This document shows, one piece after another, positions 1 through 7,944 of a stretch of 45,963 nt of DNA. The translations under genes were made by a program, and so were the position numbers. The stretch is from the NCBI GenBank assembly GCA_937871785.1, contig CALMON010000223.1:29987-75949 (forward strand). Reading direction: 5' to 3'. The notes below the pieces were generated by a model. That model was not told the DNA's origin. It made no database searches and worked only from the letters and a program-made list of their open reading frames with translations. Position 1 is the stretch's first letter, and each line of letters begins with the position of its first letter. The DNA comes from an uncultured Granulicella sp. Lineage in GTDB: Bacteria; Acidobacteriota; Terriglobia; Terriglobales; Acidobacteriaceae.

Positions 1-233
1 GCGGACCGCAAGCCACCGCCAACCTGCACCGGAAGCCGCTTGCAAATCATTTCGATCAGCGCGCGATTGTCCCCCTGCCGCATGGCGGCGTCGAGATCGA
101 TGAGCTGGACCAGAGGATACTTCGAGAACCTCTCGATCCAATAATCAAAGTCGTCAAAGCTCAATTTAAGTGTTTCGCCCTGGACAAGCTGGACGATTTT
201 GCCACCCAGAAGATCGATGGAAGGTATCAACAT
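1..233 (-). CDS. hisA: HisA, ProFAR isomerase (5' part only, runs off the window)
   Basis: HisA isomerises ProFAR to PRFAR, a middle step of histidine synthesis. It is absent from the ORF track because the window edge truncates it. Reading the minus strand from the ATG at 233-231 gives a product beginning MLIPSIDLLGGKIVQLVQGE and reaching QVGGGLRS at the edge. This fits the first quarter of a (beta/alpha)8 HisA: the Asp of the PSIDL strand is the usual first catalytic acid, and QVGGG is a conserved phosphate-site motif. It lies 57 bp after the hisF stop and is the last gene seen of the his operon. About 77 residues are visible. Confidence 0.9.
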   Translation of the reverse strand, partial: MLIPSIDLLGGKIVQLVQGETLKLSFDDFDYWIERFSKYPLVQLIDLDAAMRQGDNRALIEMICKRLPVQVGGGLRS

Positions 234-290
234 GCCGCTATGCCTCGTTCCTGTGCCAGATGTGCTTCTTTGCGGCGAGCCATCCTGCAT

Positions 291-1061
291 TCAGCAAGGC
301 AGCCTCATCGGCACGCCGCTCCGTGCCACCTCAGCCTTCAGGGCGCGCGAGTCGGTCACCCCAAAATGAAAGATGCTGGCGGCCAGCGCCGCATCCGCCT
401 TGCCTGCCGTGAACACCTCGGCGAAGTCCGCCGCGGAACCGGCGCCGCCGCTGGCGATGACGGGAATCTGCACGGCCTCGCTTACGGCGCGCGTTAGTTC
501 ACAGTCGAAGCCGTGCCGCATGCCGTCCGTGTCCATCGAGGTCAGCAGGATTTCACCGGCACCGCGCTGCTCGGCTTCCCGAGCCCAGTCGACCACGCGT
601 ATACCGGTCGCTTTGCGGCCGCCACTGACGTAGACTTCCGCATCGGCGACACCGGCGGGCCCGCGCCGGGCGTCGATGGCCACAATCACCGCTTGAGCGC
701 CGAAGCTGCCGCCGATTTCGCCAATCAGCTTCGGCCGCGCGATCGCCGAGGAGTTGATCGACACCTTGTCCGCTCCGGCATCGAAGACCGCCGCCGCATC
801 GTCCGCCGAGCGGATGCCTCCGCCGACGGTGAAAGGAACGAAAAGTGCCTCAGCCGTACGTTTCACAGTGTCGAGCAGCATTCCGCGGCCCTCGTGCGTT
901 GCGGTAATGTCGAGCAGCACAATTTCATCGGCGCCACCTCGCGCGTGACGATGGGCCAACTCGGCGGGGTCACCAGCGTCGATGATGCCGACGAACTGAA
1001 TGCCCTTCACGACACGGCCTCCGCGCACGTCCAGGCAGGCGATCACGCGTTTGGTCAGCAA
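291..1061 (-). CDS. hisF: HisF, imidazole glycerol phosphate synthase cyclase subunit
   Basis: HisF uses ammonia delivered by HisH to turn PRFAR into imidazole glycerol phosphate and AICAR. The ORF track starts at 1106, but family members normally begin M-L-x-K-R-x-I-x-C-L-D. I therefore prefer the TTG at 1061, which gives (M)[11 protein letters not shown] and overlaps the upstream stop by 7 nt. Visible motifs are the catalytic Asp of [21 protein letters not shown], the second catalytic Asp in TSMDTDGM, and PVIASGGAG. The length (256 aa) is typical. The gene follows the YcxB-like gene, so its translation is probably coupled to it. Separation from hisH by two unrelated genes is unusual because the two proteins form one complex. 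Confidence 0.95.
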   Translation of the reverse strand: MLTKRVIACLDVRGGRVVKGIQFVGIIDAGDPAELAHRHARGGADEIVLLDITATHEGRGMLLDTVKRTAEALFVPFTVGGGIRSADDAAAVFDAGADKVSINSSAIARPKLIGEIGGSFGAQAVIVAIDARRGPAGVADAEVYVSGGRKATGIRVVDWAREAEQRGAGEILLTSMDTDGMRHGFDCELTRAVSEAVQIPVIASGGAGSAADFAEVFTAGKADAALAASIFHFGVTDSRALKAEVARSGVPMRLPC

Positions 1062-1582
1062 GCGATGACACCGGCATTTTTCGCGTAGGCGCGGAACTTG
1101 TCCCACAGCGGTTCCTGCATGGCCCGCTTCGGAATCGTGTGAAAGGTAGCTTCTTTGACGAACACGACAAACACTTTCTCGTTATCGACGTAGTTGCTGA
1201 AGGCCGACCAGGGATAGGTGACCTGCGGTCCGTCCGGTACCGAAAAATGGACATTGCTGTCGTCAAATTCGCAATGCATGACTTTATCTTTTGAAAAGAG
1301 GGCACGGCTTTCAAACGCCTGGCGCACTTGCTCCTGATAGCGCACGGGCATGCCAATGGCCAGAGCGGCGGCGAGTATCGCAAAAAAAATCTTCCAAAAA
1401 TCCAGCGTTGTGTCTATCTTGACGAGCTCATAGCACAGCTTGGCCGCGATGCCCGCGCACACGATCGGCACAATCCAAACGTAGATCGCGTACCCTCGGC
1501 CTGCATTCTTGTGAACGCGACGGTTCGCCACGACCGCCGCGACGAAGTCCGGGTACGTAAAGGTGTAGTCGCAGCGAATCAT
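1055..1582 (-). CDS. YcxB-like membrane protein within the his operon
   Basis: This is a 175-aa protein with two hydrophobic segments at about residues 31-52 and 64-80. They are followed by a soluble domain containing [38 protein letters not shown]. The arrangement of two membrane segments followed by a beta-rich PH-like domain resembles the YcxB family, whose function is unknown. The ATG directly follows the TGA of the previous gene, and the stop overlaps the hisF start, so the gene is transcribed and probably translated together with hisF. Nothing links it to histidine synthesis; it is one of several passenger genes in this operon. The family assignment is by eye. Confidence 0.75.
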   Translation of the reverse strand: MIRCDYTFTYPDFVAAVVANRRVHKNAGRGYAIYVWIVPIVCAGIAAKLCYELVKIDTTLDFWKIFFAILAAALAIGMPVRYQEQVRQAFESRALFSKDKVMHCEFDDSNVHFSVPDGPQVTYPWSAFSNYVDNEKVFVVFVKEATFHTIPKRAMQEPLWDKFRAYAKNAGVIAC

Positions 1583-2074
1583 TCAGGCGCCCAGACCGCC
1601 GCCCATCACGGGGCAACCGGCTCCAGTTTTTATGGCCGGCTCTGCGCCCGCCGGGGCAAAGCCGAGATCGTCGCCGCCGCCAAAGGTGATGGTGTGGATG
1701 CGCTTCATACCGGAAAGCTGCTTATGGACCGCGATAAAGGCGGCCTGCAGCGCCCCAACGGCGTCGAAGCCGCGCACGGGAGCGACGTGCACCCGGCCCA
1801 TCGCGTCCAGCTTGTACACGCAAGCCCAGCCAAGATGGCCCAGGTCGACCGGCTTTGCAAAACTGACGGTCAGCTTGCCGTGTTGCCCCTCAGCTTCCAT
1901 TTCAAGCACGCGCTCGGCCATCACCTCAAACGGGATCTCGGTCAAGCCTGTCCAGTTCGTCAGCCCATTGATTTGCACCGTCGGAACGTCGCTCTGCACC
2001 GTCGGAATGTCGCTCTGCACCGTCGAAACGTCGCTTTGCACCGTCGCTGCTTCGCTCTCCATTGTCTGGACCAT
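1583..2074 (-). CDS. DUF6968-like protein with N-terminal heptapeptide repeats
   Basis: This is a 163-aa protein. Residues about 10-37 consist of four 7-residue repeats (TVQSDVS, TVQSDIP, TVQSDVP, TVQINGL). The following part, with EVMAERVLEMEAEG and later WACVYKLDAMGRVHVAPVRGFDAVGALQAAF, resembles DUF6968 proteins, which have no known function. The tail is Gly-rich. The start is supported by a GAGGGAG ribosome site about 7 nt before the ATG, so the repeats are translated. It lies between hisH and the YcxB-like gene and abuts the latter (TGA then ATG). The family call is tentative; the coding call is strong. Confidence 0.7.
   Translation of the reverse strand: MVQTMESEAATVQSDVSTVQSDIPTVQSDVPTVQINGLTNWTGLTEIPFEVMAERVLEMEAEGQHGKLTVSFAKPVDLGHLGWACVYKLDAMGRVHVAPVRGFDAVGALQAAFIAVHKQLSGMKRIHTITFGGGDDLGFAPAGAEPAIKTGAGCPVMGGGLGA
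1976..2059 (-). repeat. 21-bp tandem repeat, 4 units, inside a coding gene
   Basis: Four consecutive 21-bp units start with CACCGTCG on the plus strand (1976, 1997, 2018, 2039). The first two differ at one base and the last is the most diverged. Being a multiple of three, the repeat keeps the reading frame and encodes the TVQSDxP heptads at the N-terminus of the DUF6968-like protein. Confidence 0.9.
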
Positions 2075-2137
2075 GTCGTCTCCCTCAGGCCATCTTCGGC
2101 CAACACCTTCACGTCTCGCTACCGCTTTGTTGAGATG

Positions 2138-2749
2138 CTAAAAATCCAGGAAGTTCTTCAGCACTTGCCGGCCGGTTTCAGCACTTTTTTCCGGGTGGAA
2201 CTGCACGCCCATCACGTTTCCGCGTTCGACGGCCCCTGTAAAGGCTCCGCCATACAACGTCACCGCTGCGGTGTCCGGCGAAACGGGCGCGCGCCACGAG
2301 TGCGTGTAATACACAAAGCTGCCCGGAGCGACCCCGCGCAACAGCCGCGAATCGCCGCGAATCTGTTCGAGCGAGTTCCAGCCGACATGCGGCGACTTCA
2401 GATCCTGCCCGTCGTAGATCGGGGGAAAGTGCTCGCACTCGCCCGTAAAGTGCCCGAGGCCCGGCACTTCGGGCGCCTCGGTTGACCCGGCATACAGCCA
2501 TTGCAGGCCGACACAGATGCCGAGCAGCGGCGTGCCGGCAGCAACGGCTTCGCGCGTCGCCTGCGTCAGGCCGAGGTCCTCGAGCAACTGCGTCGCGCGA
2601 AAGTGGCCGACACCTGGAAGGACGACCTTGTCGGCCCGCAGCACCTCATCGGGCGACTGCGTGACGCCAACATCGACCGCGCCCTGAAAGCGCAGCGCTT
2701 TGACGACGCTGGTCAGATTGCCTGCTTTGTAGTCGATGACGGCGATCAT
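2138..2749 (-). CDS. hisH: HisH, imidazole glycerol phosphate synthase glutaminase subunit
   Basis: HisH hydrolyses glutamine and channels the ammonia to HisF. The 203-aa protein is a class I glutamine amidotransferase. It has the N-terminal IAVIDYKAGNL strand, the PGVGHF oxyanion region, the nucleophile Cys79 in GICVGLQ, and the C-terminal His/Glu pair in VQFHPEKSAE. Its ATG overlaps the vapC stop (ATGA), so its translation may depend on ribosomes finishing vapC. That could be one reason why the toxin gene's reading frame is kept although its active site looks damaged. The DUF6968-like gene follows after 63 bp. Confidence 0.96.
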   Translation of the reverse strand: MIAVIDYKAGNLTSVVKALRFQGAVDVGVTQSPDEVLRADKVVLPGVGHFRATQLLEDLGLTQATREAVAAGTPLLGICVGLQWLYAGSTEAPEVPGLGHFTGECEHFPPIYDGQDLKSPHVGWNSLEQIRGDSRLLRGVAPGSFVYYTHSWRAPVSPDTAAVTLYGGAFTGAVERGNVMGVQFHPEKSAETGRQVLKNFLDF

Positions 2750-3156
2750 GCGTGTTCTGGCTCCTTTGTCCAGTCTTCGACTCGTAAGTCTTTGATCCGA
2801 CGAAAGACTGCATCATCAGTCGTTACGGTATGGTGGTGAGCCAACGCATGTGCCGCGATCATCGTGTCGAGATTGCTGGGCGGCGCGCCATCCTTCTCCT
2901 GCGTTGCCGTCAGACCAGCATACGCACGGGCGCAACGCGAGTTCCACGCCTTGACGGTGCTTCCATCGAGAAACTTTTCAACCAGCTCGTTCAGTCCCGT
3001 ATGCTGCGGCCTACGGGCGGCTTCATACCGCAGTTCCGGCTTTGTGATGGTGGAGAGTCGTAGGCTGTCCATCGGCGTATTCCGCACACGACTTTTCAGA
3101 GCGGGACTGGATCGTCTCAGCAGATAACTCACGATATTGGTGCTAAGCAGAAACAT
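2746..3156 (-). CDS. vapC: VapC-like PIN-domain toxin, probably inactive
   Basis: VapC toxins are Mg-dependent RNases of the PIN fold. The 136-aa product shows the family layout: MFLLSTNIVSYLLR, TKPELRYEAARRP, SNLDTMIAAHALA, TVTTDDAVFRRI. Three acidic positions are present: the Glu of PELRYE, the Asp of NLDTMIA and the Asp pair of TTDDAVF. The first and most invariant one is not. Homologues read M-x-x-x-D-T-N-I, and here it is S-T-N-I. An Asp to Ser change there should abolish metal binding. The gene overlaps the remains of its antitoxin upstream and hisH downstream (ATGA). Confidence 0.85.
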   Translation of the reverse strand: MFLLSTNIVSYLLRRSSPALKSRVRNTPMDSLRLSTITKPELRYEAARRPQHTGLNELVEKFLDGSTVKAWNSRCARAYAGLTATQEKDGAPPSNLDTMIAAHALAHHHTVTTDDAVFRRIKDLRVEDWTKEPEHA

Positions 3157-3404
3157 TTTCCTGAGGGTGGATCTCTTCGGGGCGGAGGCGAACAGTCACG
3201 CTCGGACAGGAAGTCCTGGTCGGCAGGGCCAAGCTCAACAAGCAGCCTAAAAAATGCTCCAGGGCCTTCGGCTTCTGCGAAAGGGCCACATCGCCCATTG
3301 CTTCATCGCAGCGGATGTACACTTCGCTTTGCCCGAAGCGAAACTCGCTTGGCAGTCGCACCGCCTTGCTGCACCCGTTCATAAAACCTCGCTGTGCGCT
3401 TCGT
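3129..3404 (-). pseudogene. vapB: vapB antitoxin remnant with frameshifts
   Basis: A VapB-type antitoxin can be read only by changing frame. The core NGCSKAVRLPSEFRFGQSEVYIR and GDVALSQKP (frame of the 3143-3688 ORF) matches the usual VapB hairpin and C-terminal linker. The expected ending, FFRLLVELGPADQDFLSERD, lies in another frame after a run of six T. At the front, AGGAGG is followed by ACG AAG CGC ACA GCG AGG. This would read as the missing N-terminus (MKRTAR-) if ACG were an ATG, and it too is out of frame with the core. Two indels and a lost start are therefore inferred. If translated at all, a product could start at the ATG at 3382. The alternative is sequencing error at homopolymers. 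Confidence 0.7.
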
Positions 3405-3443
3405 GTCGACCTCCTGCACAGGTGATCTGTTCTGCAGTGTATC

Positions 3444-3713
3444 TCAGGTGTTTCCCCGCTTCTTTCCGCTCTTCGCCCAATATTGAAACTCGTCCGCGAA
3501 CAACTCGCCATGGAGGTCGCCCGCGTGCTGCACCATGCGGCCCTGCGCGTCGGCGATAGCTTTGTTGTAGATGACGCCGCCAACTTCCTGCACAAAGAAA
3601 TCCAGCAACTGACCGGCGGGCAGCGTGCCGAGCGGCTCCGGCATGTTCCGGTCGAAGTAGCGTTGCAGGGAGGCGATCGCCCCGTCACGCGCTTGTTTGG
3701 AGATTTCCACCAT
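3444..3713 (-). CDS. DUF2164 family protein
   Basis: This 89-aa protein begins MVEISKQARDGAIASLQRYF, with EPLGTLPAGQLLDFFVQEVGGVIYNKAIADAQ in the middle and DEFQYW near the end. That is the DUF2164 pattern: an amphipathic Arg-rich helix, then LLDFFxxExGxxIYNxAxxDA. The function of the family is unknown. The ORF track extends the frame upstream to 3980, but that extension is Arg/Gly/Pro-rich shadow sequence of the neighbouring gene. The ATG at 3713 overlaps the upstream stop by one base (TGATG), which supports this start. It precedes the vapBC remnant in the his operon. Confidence 0.85.
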   Translation of the reverse strand: MVEISKQARDGAIASLQRYFDRNMPEPLGTLPAGQLLDFFVQEVGGVIYNKAIADAQGRMVQHAGDLHGELFADEFQYWAKSGKKRGNT

Positions 3714-4003
3714 CAATGAGACCCACTCCAGAGCACTTCCATGAACAACCAGTACCACAAGAGCAGCGAAGCTGCCGGTACCGTGACGATCCGCCAGACA
3801 CCTCGCCCTGCGAAGCACAGCCCGAGCGCCGCCGCGTCGGTTGCCAAACCCCAGTTCAGCAGGATGTGCGCCTCCCGGCGTTCTACCAGGTAGTCGCCCA
3901 TCACCGCGGGCTCCTGGTAGCCCTGCCACAGGGTGGCCAGGGAAGCGAGCAGCAGGAGAACGCCGCACCCGAATACCCACGTTCGCAGCTCGTTTCGCTT
4001 CAC
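3713..4003 (-). CDS. Small membrane protein of unknown function
   Basis: This 96-aa protein has three hydrophobic segments: FGCGVLLLLASLATLW near residue 11, NWGLATDAAALGLCF near 50, and VTVPAASLLLWYWLFMEVLW near 73. It starts with GTG, preceded by AAAGGA about 7 nt upstream. It is not recognised as a member of a named family. It lies after hisB with a 136-bp gap and is coupled to the DUF2164 gene by a TGATG overlap, so the two probably form a unit within the his operon. Confidence 0.7.
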   Translation of the reverse strand: MKRNELRTWVFGCGVLLLLASLATLWQGYQEPAVMGDYLVERREAHILLNWGLATDAAALGLCFAGRGVWRIVTVPAASLLLWYWLFMEVLWSGSH

Positions 4004-4139
4004 CCTACAATCCTTTACGACGCCTTCTTACAGCTGCGCGGAATGCGTTCACGGCTTGCCTTGTCGTTCTCTCCGTACACACTTCTATTGTCCAGGGCAA
4101 GATTCGCCAGCTTTTTATCACGCGGAGTTTTCAACTTGC

Positions 4140-4769
4140 TCACAAGAGCCCTTTCGTGCTCGGCAGCAACTCCCGCATCCGCTCGTCGCGGCTGCAAGCC
4201 CCGCGCATGGCGCGCGCGAAGGCTTTGAAGATAGCCTCGATCTTGTGGTGGTTGTTGCGGCCGTACATCGTTTTTACGTGGACATTCGCCTTGGCGCCGC
4301 GGGCGAAGCCGTCGAAGAAGTCCGGCACCAGTTCCGTCACCAGGTCGCCCACGACATGCGTGTTGAGCTGGTCGTCGACCACGCAGGCCACGCGGCCCGA
4401 AAGATCGACCGCCGCGACGGCCAGCGTTTCATCCATCGTCATTACGAAGTAGCCCGCGCGCAGGATGCCGCGCTTATCGCCGAGAGCCTCCGCGAACGCC
4501 TCGCCCAGCGCAATGCCGACGTCTTCGACCGTGTGGTGCTGGTCGACGTCGAGGTCGCCGACGCACTTCAGGCGCAGGTCGAACCCGCCATGCTTGGTGA
4601 AGCTTTCGAGCATGTGATCGAAGAAGCGGATGCCGGTCGACACGTCATAGGTTCCCTGGCCGTCGACATTCAGGCGCAGGGAAATCTTCGTTTCGAGGGT
4701 GTTCCGCTCAACGATGCCGATGCGTGCCGCGTCTCCCGCCGCGCTGGCGGCTTCCATATCGACGGTCAT
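4140..4769 (-). CDS. hisB: HisB, imidazoleglycerol-phosphate dehydratase
   Basis: HisB dehydrates imidazole glycerol phosphate to imidazole acetol phosphate. The 209-aa protein is the monofunctional dehydratase without the histidinol-phosphatase domain of enterics. Manganese-ligand motifs are present: [34 protein letters not shown] and the matching second-half motif [20 protein letters not shown]. The first 15 residues are poorly conserved. Its ATG overlaps the stop of the small gene upstream (ATGA). A separate histidinol-phosphate phosphatase must be encoded elsewhere, since none is visible here. Confidence 0.96.
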   Translation of the reverse strand: MTVDMEAASAAGDAARIGIVERNTLETKISLRLNVDGQGTYDVSTGIRFFDHMLESFTKHGGFDLRLKCVGDLDVDQHHTVEDVGIALGEAFAEALGDKRGILRAGYFVMTMDETLAVAAVDLSGRVACVVDDQLNTHVVGDLVTELVPDFFDGFARGAKANVHVKTMYGRNNHHKIEAIFKAFARAMRGACSRDERMRELLPSTKGLL

Positions 4770-5002
4770 CGCGCCGCTCTCCCGTAGCGCGCGGTTTGGC
4801 GGCGCATCTGCATCAGCTTGACGAGGTTCATCATCACGTACGCCAGCAAAGCAGCCATGACGAGCGACCAGACAATCACGACTGCCGGCAAGGCGCGGCT
4901 TCCGTGAAAATGGTCTATCGCCAGAATGGCCGGCAACTGAAAACAGGCCACTGACGAAGCCAGAATTACAGTCTTTCGTTTCTGGGTCATCACACTACTC
5001 AT
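4766..5002 (-). CDS. Small two-helix membrane protein between hisC and hisB
   Basis: This 78-aa protein begins [18 protein letters not shown]. It has two hydrophobic helices (about residues 12-26 and 35-57, [21 protein letters not shown]) and a basic tail [14 protein letters not shown]. The track start at 5122 lies deep inside hisC. I chose the ATG at 5002, which has GGGGAG about 8 nt upstream and overlaps the hisC stop. It ends in an ATGA overlap with hisB, so all three are translationally coupled. No family was recognised. Its tight placement suggests expression whenever the his operon is on, but no role can be inferred. Confidence 0.72.
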   Translation of the reverse strand: MSSVMTQKRKTVILASSVACFQLPAILAIDHFHGSRALPAVVIVWSLVMAALLAYVMMNLVKLMQMRRQTARYGRAAR

Positions 5003-6146
5003 ATTCGCGCTCCCCATCGCCGCGGCCCTGTGCCGGAACCGACTCCGCCGGGGTCCAGCCCACTTCAGTAAGCGACCCGCGCAAGGCCGCAAGACCGCGC
5101 GACACATGTTCTTCAGGCCCAATGGTAATACGCACGTAGCCGTCGCAGCCGGGGTCGGACGAGCGGTCGCGCAGCAGCACGCCGCGCTCGCGCATTGCGG
5201 CCACCAGGGCTGCGTGCTTTCGGCCGATGTCCATCAGCACGAAGTTTGCCGTGCTCGGCCAGTAGCGCACGCCCAGTTCGGCAAGCGCCGCGTACACGCG
5301 CTCGCGCCCGGTGTGGACCTGTGCCACATACCAGTCGAGGTAGGCCTGGTCGGCAAGAGCTTCGGGCAGCACAGCCAGCGCGATGCCGTTGACGTTGTAC
5401 GGCGAGCTCACCTTGCGCACATATTGCATCAGGCCGGAGTTGCCTGCGAGCATGCCGCAGCGCAGATTCGCGAGGCCGTACGCTTTTGAGAACGTGCGGC
5501 CGACAATCAGGTTCGGGATCGCCGGAACGTCGTCCATCGAGCTTTCACCGTGGAAATGGAAGTAGGCCTCGTCCGCGAAGACCACGGCGTGCGGCGCGGC
5601 GGCGCAAAGGGCTCGAATGTCTTCGCGGCTGACGCTCTGGCCGGTGGGGTTGTTCGGCGTGGCCACCATAATGAGCTTGGTGCGCGGCGTAACGGCAGCC
5701 AGAAAGCGCTCGCGCGGGAACAGGAAGCTGTCGTCGGCCTGCACGCGGATCAGGTTGCGCGTCATCATGCTGCAGCTAACGTCATACATAAAGAAGCTGG
5801 GCGTGCAGAGCAGCACTTCGTCGTCGGCGTCAAGAAACGCGCAGGCAAGCAGGTGGATGGCCTCGTCGACGCCGTTGGTCAGCAGCACTTCGTCGGGCTT
5901 CAGGCCGTAGTGCGCGGCCACCTGGATTTCCATCGGCTCGCGCTCCGGGTAAACGGTCAGGCCTTCGGCGGTGAGTTGCTGCAGCTTCGCAAAGACACGC
6001 GGGCTGGGCGCGAGGGTGTTTTCGTTGAAGTCCAGCCGCAGCATGGCGCGGCTGGCCAGTGGCGGGTGGTATTCCGGCATCGCCAGTACGGCCGCTCGCG
6101 GCTTGGGTTGTACGCCGACCACGTCTTCCATCGCTACAGGACTCAT
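4995..6146 (-). CDS. hisC: HisC, histidinol-phosphate aminotransferase
   Basis: HisC is a PLP-dependent fold I aminotransferase that converts imidazole acetol phosphate and glutamate to histidinol phosphate. The roughly 383-aa protein shows LDFNENTLAPSP, the NGVDEAIHLL PLP-phosphate loop, ATPNNPTGQSVS, FADEAYFHF, the Schiff-base Lys in GRTFSKAYGLANLRCG, and the substrate-binding Arg in DGYVRITIGPEE. The track start at 6149 is a GTG directly before an ATG; I take the ATG at 6146, which follows a GAGGG ribosome site. The 73 bp upstream carry a repetitive spacer. Confidence 0.95.
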   Translation of the reverse strand: MSPVAMEDVVGVQPKPRAAVLAMPEYHPPLASRAMLRLDFNENTLAPSPRVFAKLQQLTAEGLTVYPEREPMEIQVAAHYGLKPDEVLLTNGVDEAIHLLACAFLDADDEVLLCTPSFFMYDVSCSMMTRNLIRVQADDSFLFPRERFLAAVTPRTKLIMVATPNNPTGQSVSREDIRALCAAAPHAVVFADEAYFHFHGESSMDDVPAIPNLIVGRTFSKAYGLANLRCGMLAGNSGLMQYVRKVSSPYNVNGIALAVLPEALADQAYLDWYVAQVHTGRERVYAALAELGVRYWPSTANFVLMDIGRKHAALVAAMRERGVLLRDRSSDPGCDGYVRITIGPEEHVSRGLAALRGSLTEVGWTPAESVPAQGRGDGEREYE

Positions 6147-6152
6147 CACTTA

Positions 6153-6189
6153 CCCTCACAACTCACAACTCGAAACTCAGAACTGACTT
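6153..6189. repeat. ACT-rich iterated spacer (copy 1)
   Basis: Between hisD and hisC the plus strand reads ctcacaactcacaactcg then aaactcagaactgac, an iteration of ACTCA/GAACT-like units. Similar stretches occur at 28676, 33026, 35575 and 39778. It supplies the leader just ahead of hisC. Confidence 0.6.
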
Positions 6190-6222
6190 GACCCCGGTTG
6201 CTCCGGATTACCGAGCCCCGGA

Positions 6223-7497
6223 CTATCTCATCCGTACGCGGACACTTTCAGCATGACCGACGAGACCTTCCGCTTCAGCCAGCGCTATCGTATGCGGCCC
6301 CACTTCGCGCAACGCCTCGCGCGTGTACTGCTGCACGGTAATCACCTTTACGAAGTCCATAACGCTCAGGCCGCCGCGCACCCGGCCGTTGCGTCCGGTC
6401 GGCAGCACATGGTTGGGCCCGGAAATGTAGTCGCCCATGGACTGCGGCGTGTGGTGCCCGATAAAGACCGACCCGGCGTTTTGCACCCAGCGCACGTCTG
6501 CGCCGGAGTCGACGGTGAGGTGCTCCGGGGCCAGCCGATTGGTGAGCTCCTGCGCGTCCGCAACGGTTTCCGTGACAAAGCAGAAACCCTGCGCGGCCAG
6601 CGACTGCTCGGCCAGCGCATTGCCTTTCGCCTGCCGCGCGACCTCGCTGGCCACCTGCTCGGCGAGCTCTCGGCGGCTCGTAATCAGCACGGCGAGAGCT
6701 TCGGGGTCATGCTCGGCCTGTGCGACCAGGTCGGCAGCGATGCCGACGGGGTCGCCGTGCTCGCTGGTCACGACAATCTCGGTCGGGCCGGCGGGCATGT
6801 CGATACCGCACTCGTGAGACACGGCGATCTTGGCGGCGGTGACATACAGGTTGCCGGGTCCGACAATCTTGTCGACCGCCGCCACCGTTTCCGTGCCGAA
6901 CGCCATAGCCGCGACGGCCTGTGCGCCGCCGATGCGGTACATTTCAAAGCTGCCTGCGGACTCCTGCGAAACCAGCCAGGCCGCCGCCATGGTTTCGCGT
7001 GCCGGCTTCGGCGAGCACACCACAATGCGCGGAACGCCGGCCACCTGCGCCGGGGTCACGGTCATCAACAGGGTCGAGGGCAGAGGATAGCGACCCCCCG
7101 GAACGTAGCAGCCAACCGAGCCGAGCGGCCGCACAATCTGCCCGACCTCCATGCCGGCCACCGGGCGGAAGCTGAACGCGCGCGGCAACTGCTTTTCCGC
7201 AAAGGCATGGATATTGGCCTGCGCCAGACGCATGGCCGCGCGCAGCTCGTCGCCGGTCGCGTCCCAGGCGGCCTGCATTTCCTCGGCTGTCACCCGGAGC
7301 GGCTGCTCGACCCCGAGCCCGTCGAAGCGCACGGCGTACTCGCGCACGCCCTCGTCGCCGCCCTGCCGAACCTCTGCGAGGATGGTGCGGACCGTCGCGT
7401 CGACGCGAGCCGTGTTGACCGAGCCGCGCAGCTCAAGCGAGCGAATGGCCGCTTCGGCGCTTTTGGCCTGCTCGCTATAAGTGTGGAGAATCTTCAT
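6223..7497 (-). CDS. hisD: HisD, histidinol dehydrogenase
   Basis: HisD carries out the last two steps, oxidising L-histidinol to L-histidine with NAD and zinc. The 424-aa protein is full length. Recognisable motifs are GCYVPGGRYPLPSTLLMT, VCSPKP, AVAAMAFGTETV, DKIVGPGNLYVTAAK, and GIDMPAGPTEIVV, followed by the catalytic region LAPEHL and the zinc-site SMGDYISGPNHVLPT. It starts 3 bp after the preceding small gene, and the iterated spacer separates it from hisC. Confidence 0.97.
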   Translation of the reverse strand: MKILHTYSEQAKSAEAAIRSLELRGSVNTARVDATVRTILAEVRQGGDEGVREYAVRFDGLGVEQPLRVTAEEMQAAWDATGDELRAAMRLAQANIHAFAEKQLPRAFSFRPVAGMEVGQIVRPLGSVGCYVPGGRYPLPSTLLMTVTPAQVAGVPRIVVCSPKPARETMAAAWLVSQESAGSFEMYRIGGAQAVAAMAFGTETVAAVDKIVGPGNLYVTAAKIAVSHECGIDMPAGPTEIVVTSEHGDPVGIAADLVAQAEHDPEALAVLITSRRELAEQVASEVARQAKGNALAEQSLAAQGFCFVTETVADAQELTNRLAPEHLTVDSGADVRWVQNAGSVFIGHHTPQSMGDYISGPNHVLPTGRNGRVRGGLSVMDFVKVITVQQYTREALREVGPHTIALAEAEGLVGHAESVRVRMR

Positions 7498-7500
7498 CCG

Positions 7501-7902
7501 CTACATGCCCTTCTTCTGCATAAACCGCCGCTCGGCACGCGAACCCGTCAACTGCATCCGCTTCATCGCTTCGGGGCCGGCAGGGTAGACGCGGCGTTTG
7601 TCCCGCGGGTCTACTACCACGCCAAGCTTCATGCCCGGGGTAAACCGTTGGCCGGGCTGCACGCGACTGCGTAGCGTAATTTCGCGCTTGGCCTCGCCCG
7701 GCTCCTGCAGCCACATCTTGATGGCCATAATGCCGGAGTCGCGGCCCAGGGCCTTCACCGGCTCGGCCGAAAGCACGGTGGCGTACACGGCCACGCCATC
7801 TTTTTCGGCCTTTTGCGCCCGCTGCTTTTGCAAAAAGTAGAGGACCGCCGCAGCAGCGGCCAGCAGCAGCACAATTCCAAGTATCCAAAGCGTAATCTTC
7901 AT
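7501..7902 (-). CDS. Membrane-anchored small protein between hisG and hisD
   Basis: This 133-aa protein has a single N-terminal membrane anchor (TLWILGIVLLLAAAAAVLYFL) followed by a cytosolic or periplasmic domain. The domain contains GVAVYATVLSAEPV, KMWLQEPGEAKREITLRSRVQPGQRFTPGMKLGVVVDPRDKRRVYP. The end, a short beta domain finishing G-x-x-x-x-V-x-V-D-P-x-D-x-x-R-V, is like the last 60 residues of the protein at 33065-34453 in this window. I infer a shared small beta fold, without known function. It sits 42 bp before hisG's stop-side boundary and 3 bp from hisD, within the operon. Confidence 0.7.
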   Translation of the reverse strand: MKITLWILGIVLLLAAAAAVLYFLQKQRAQKAEKDGVAVYATVLSAEPVKALGRDSGIMAIKMWLQEPGEAKREITLRSRVQPGQRFTPGMKLGVVVDPRDKRRVYPAGPEAMKRMQLTGSRAERRFMQKKGM

Positions 7903-7944
7903 AGCGTTTCGGCTCGCTGTCCTTTGTTTCTGGATCGGGTGTTT

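Noticed and set aside
3444-3980. The N-terminal extension of the DUF2164 ORF in the track
   Set aside because: The first 89 codons are Arg/Gly/Pro-rich and overlap the small membrane-protein gene. The ATG at 3713 matches the family start and the TGATG coupling.
6253-7674. A 473-codon plus-strand ORF across hisD
   Set aside because: It is a shadow of hisD: high GC keeps the opposite frame open, the product is His/Arg/Gly-rich, and no motif is seen.
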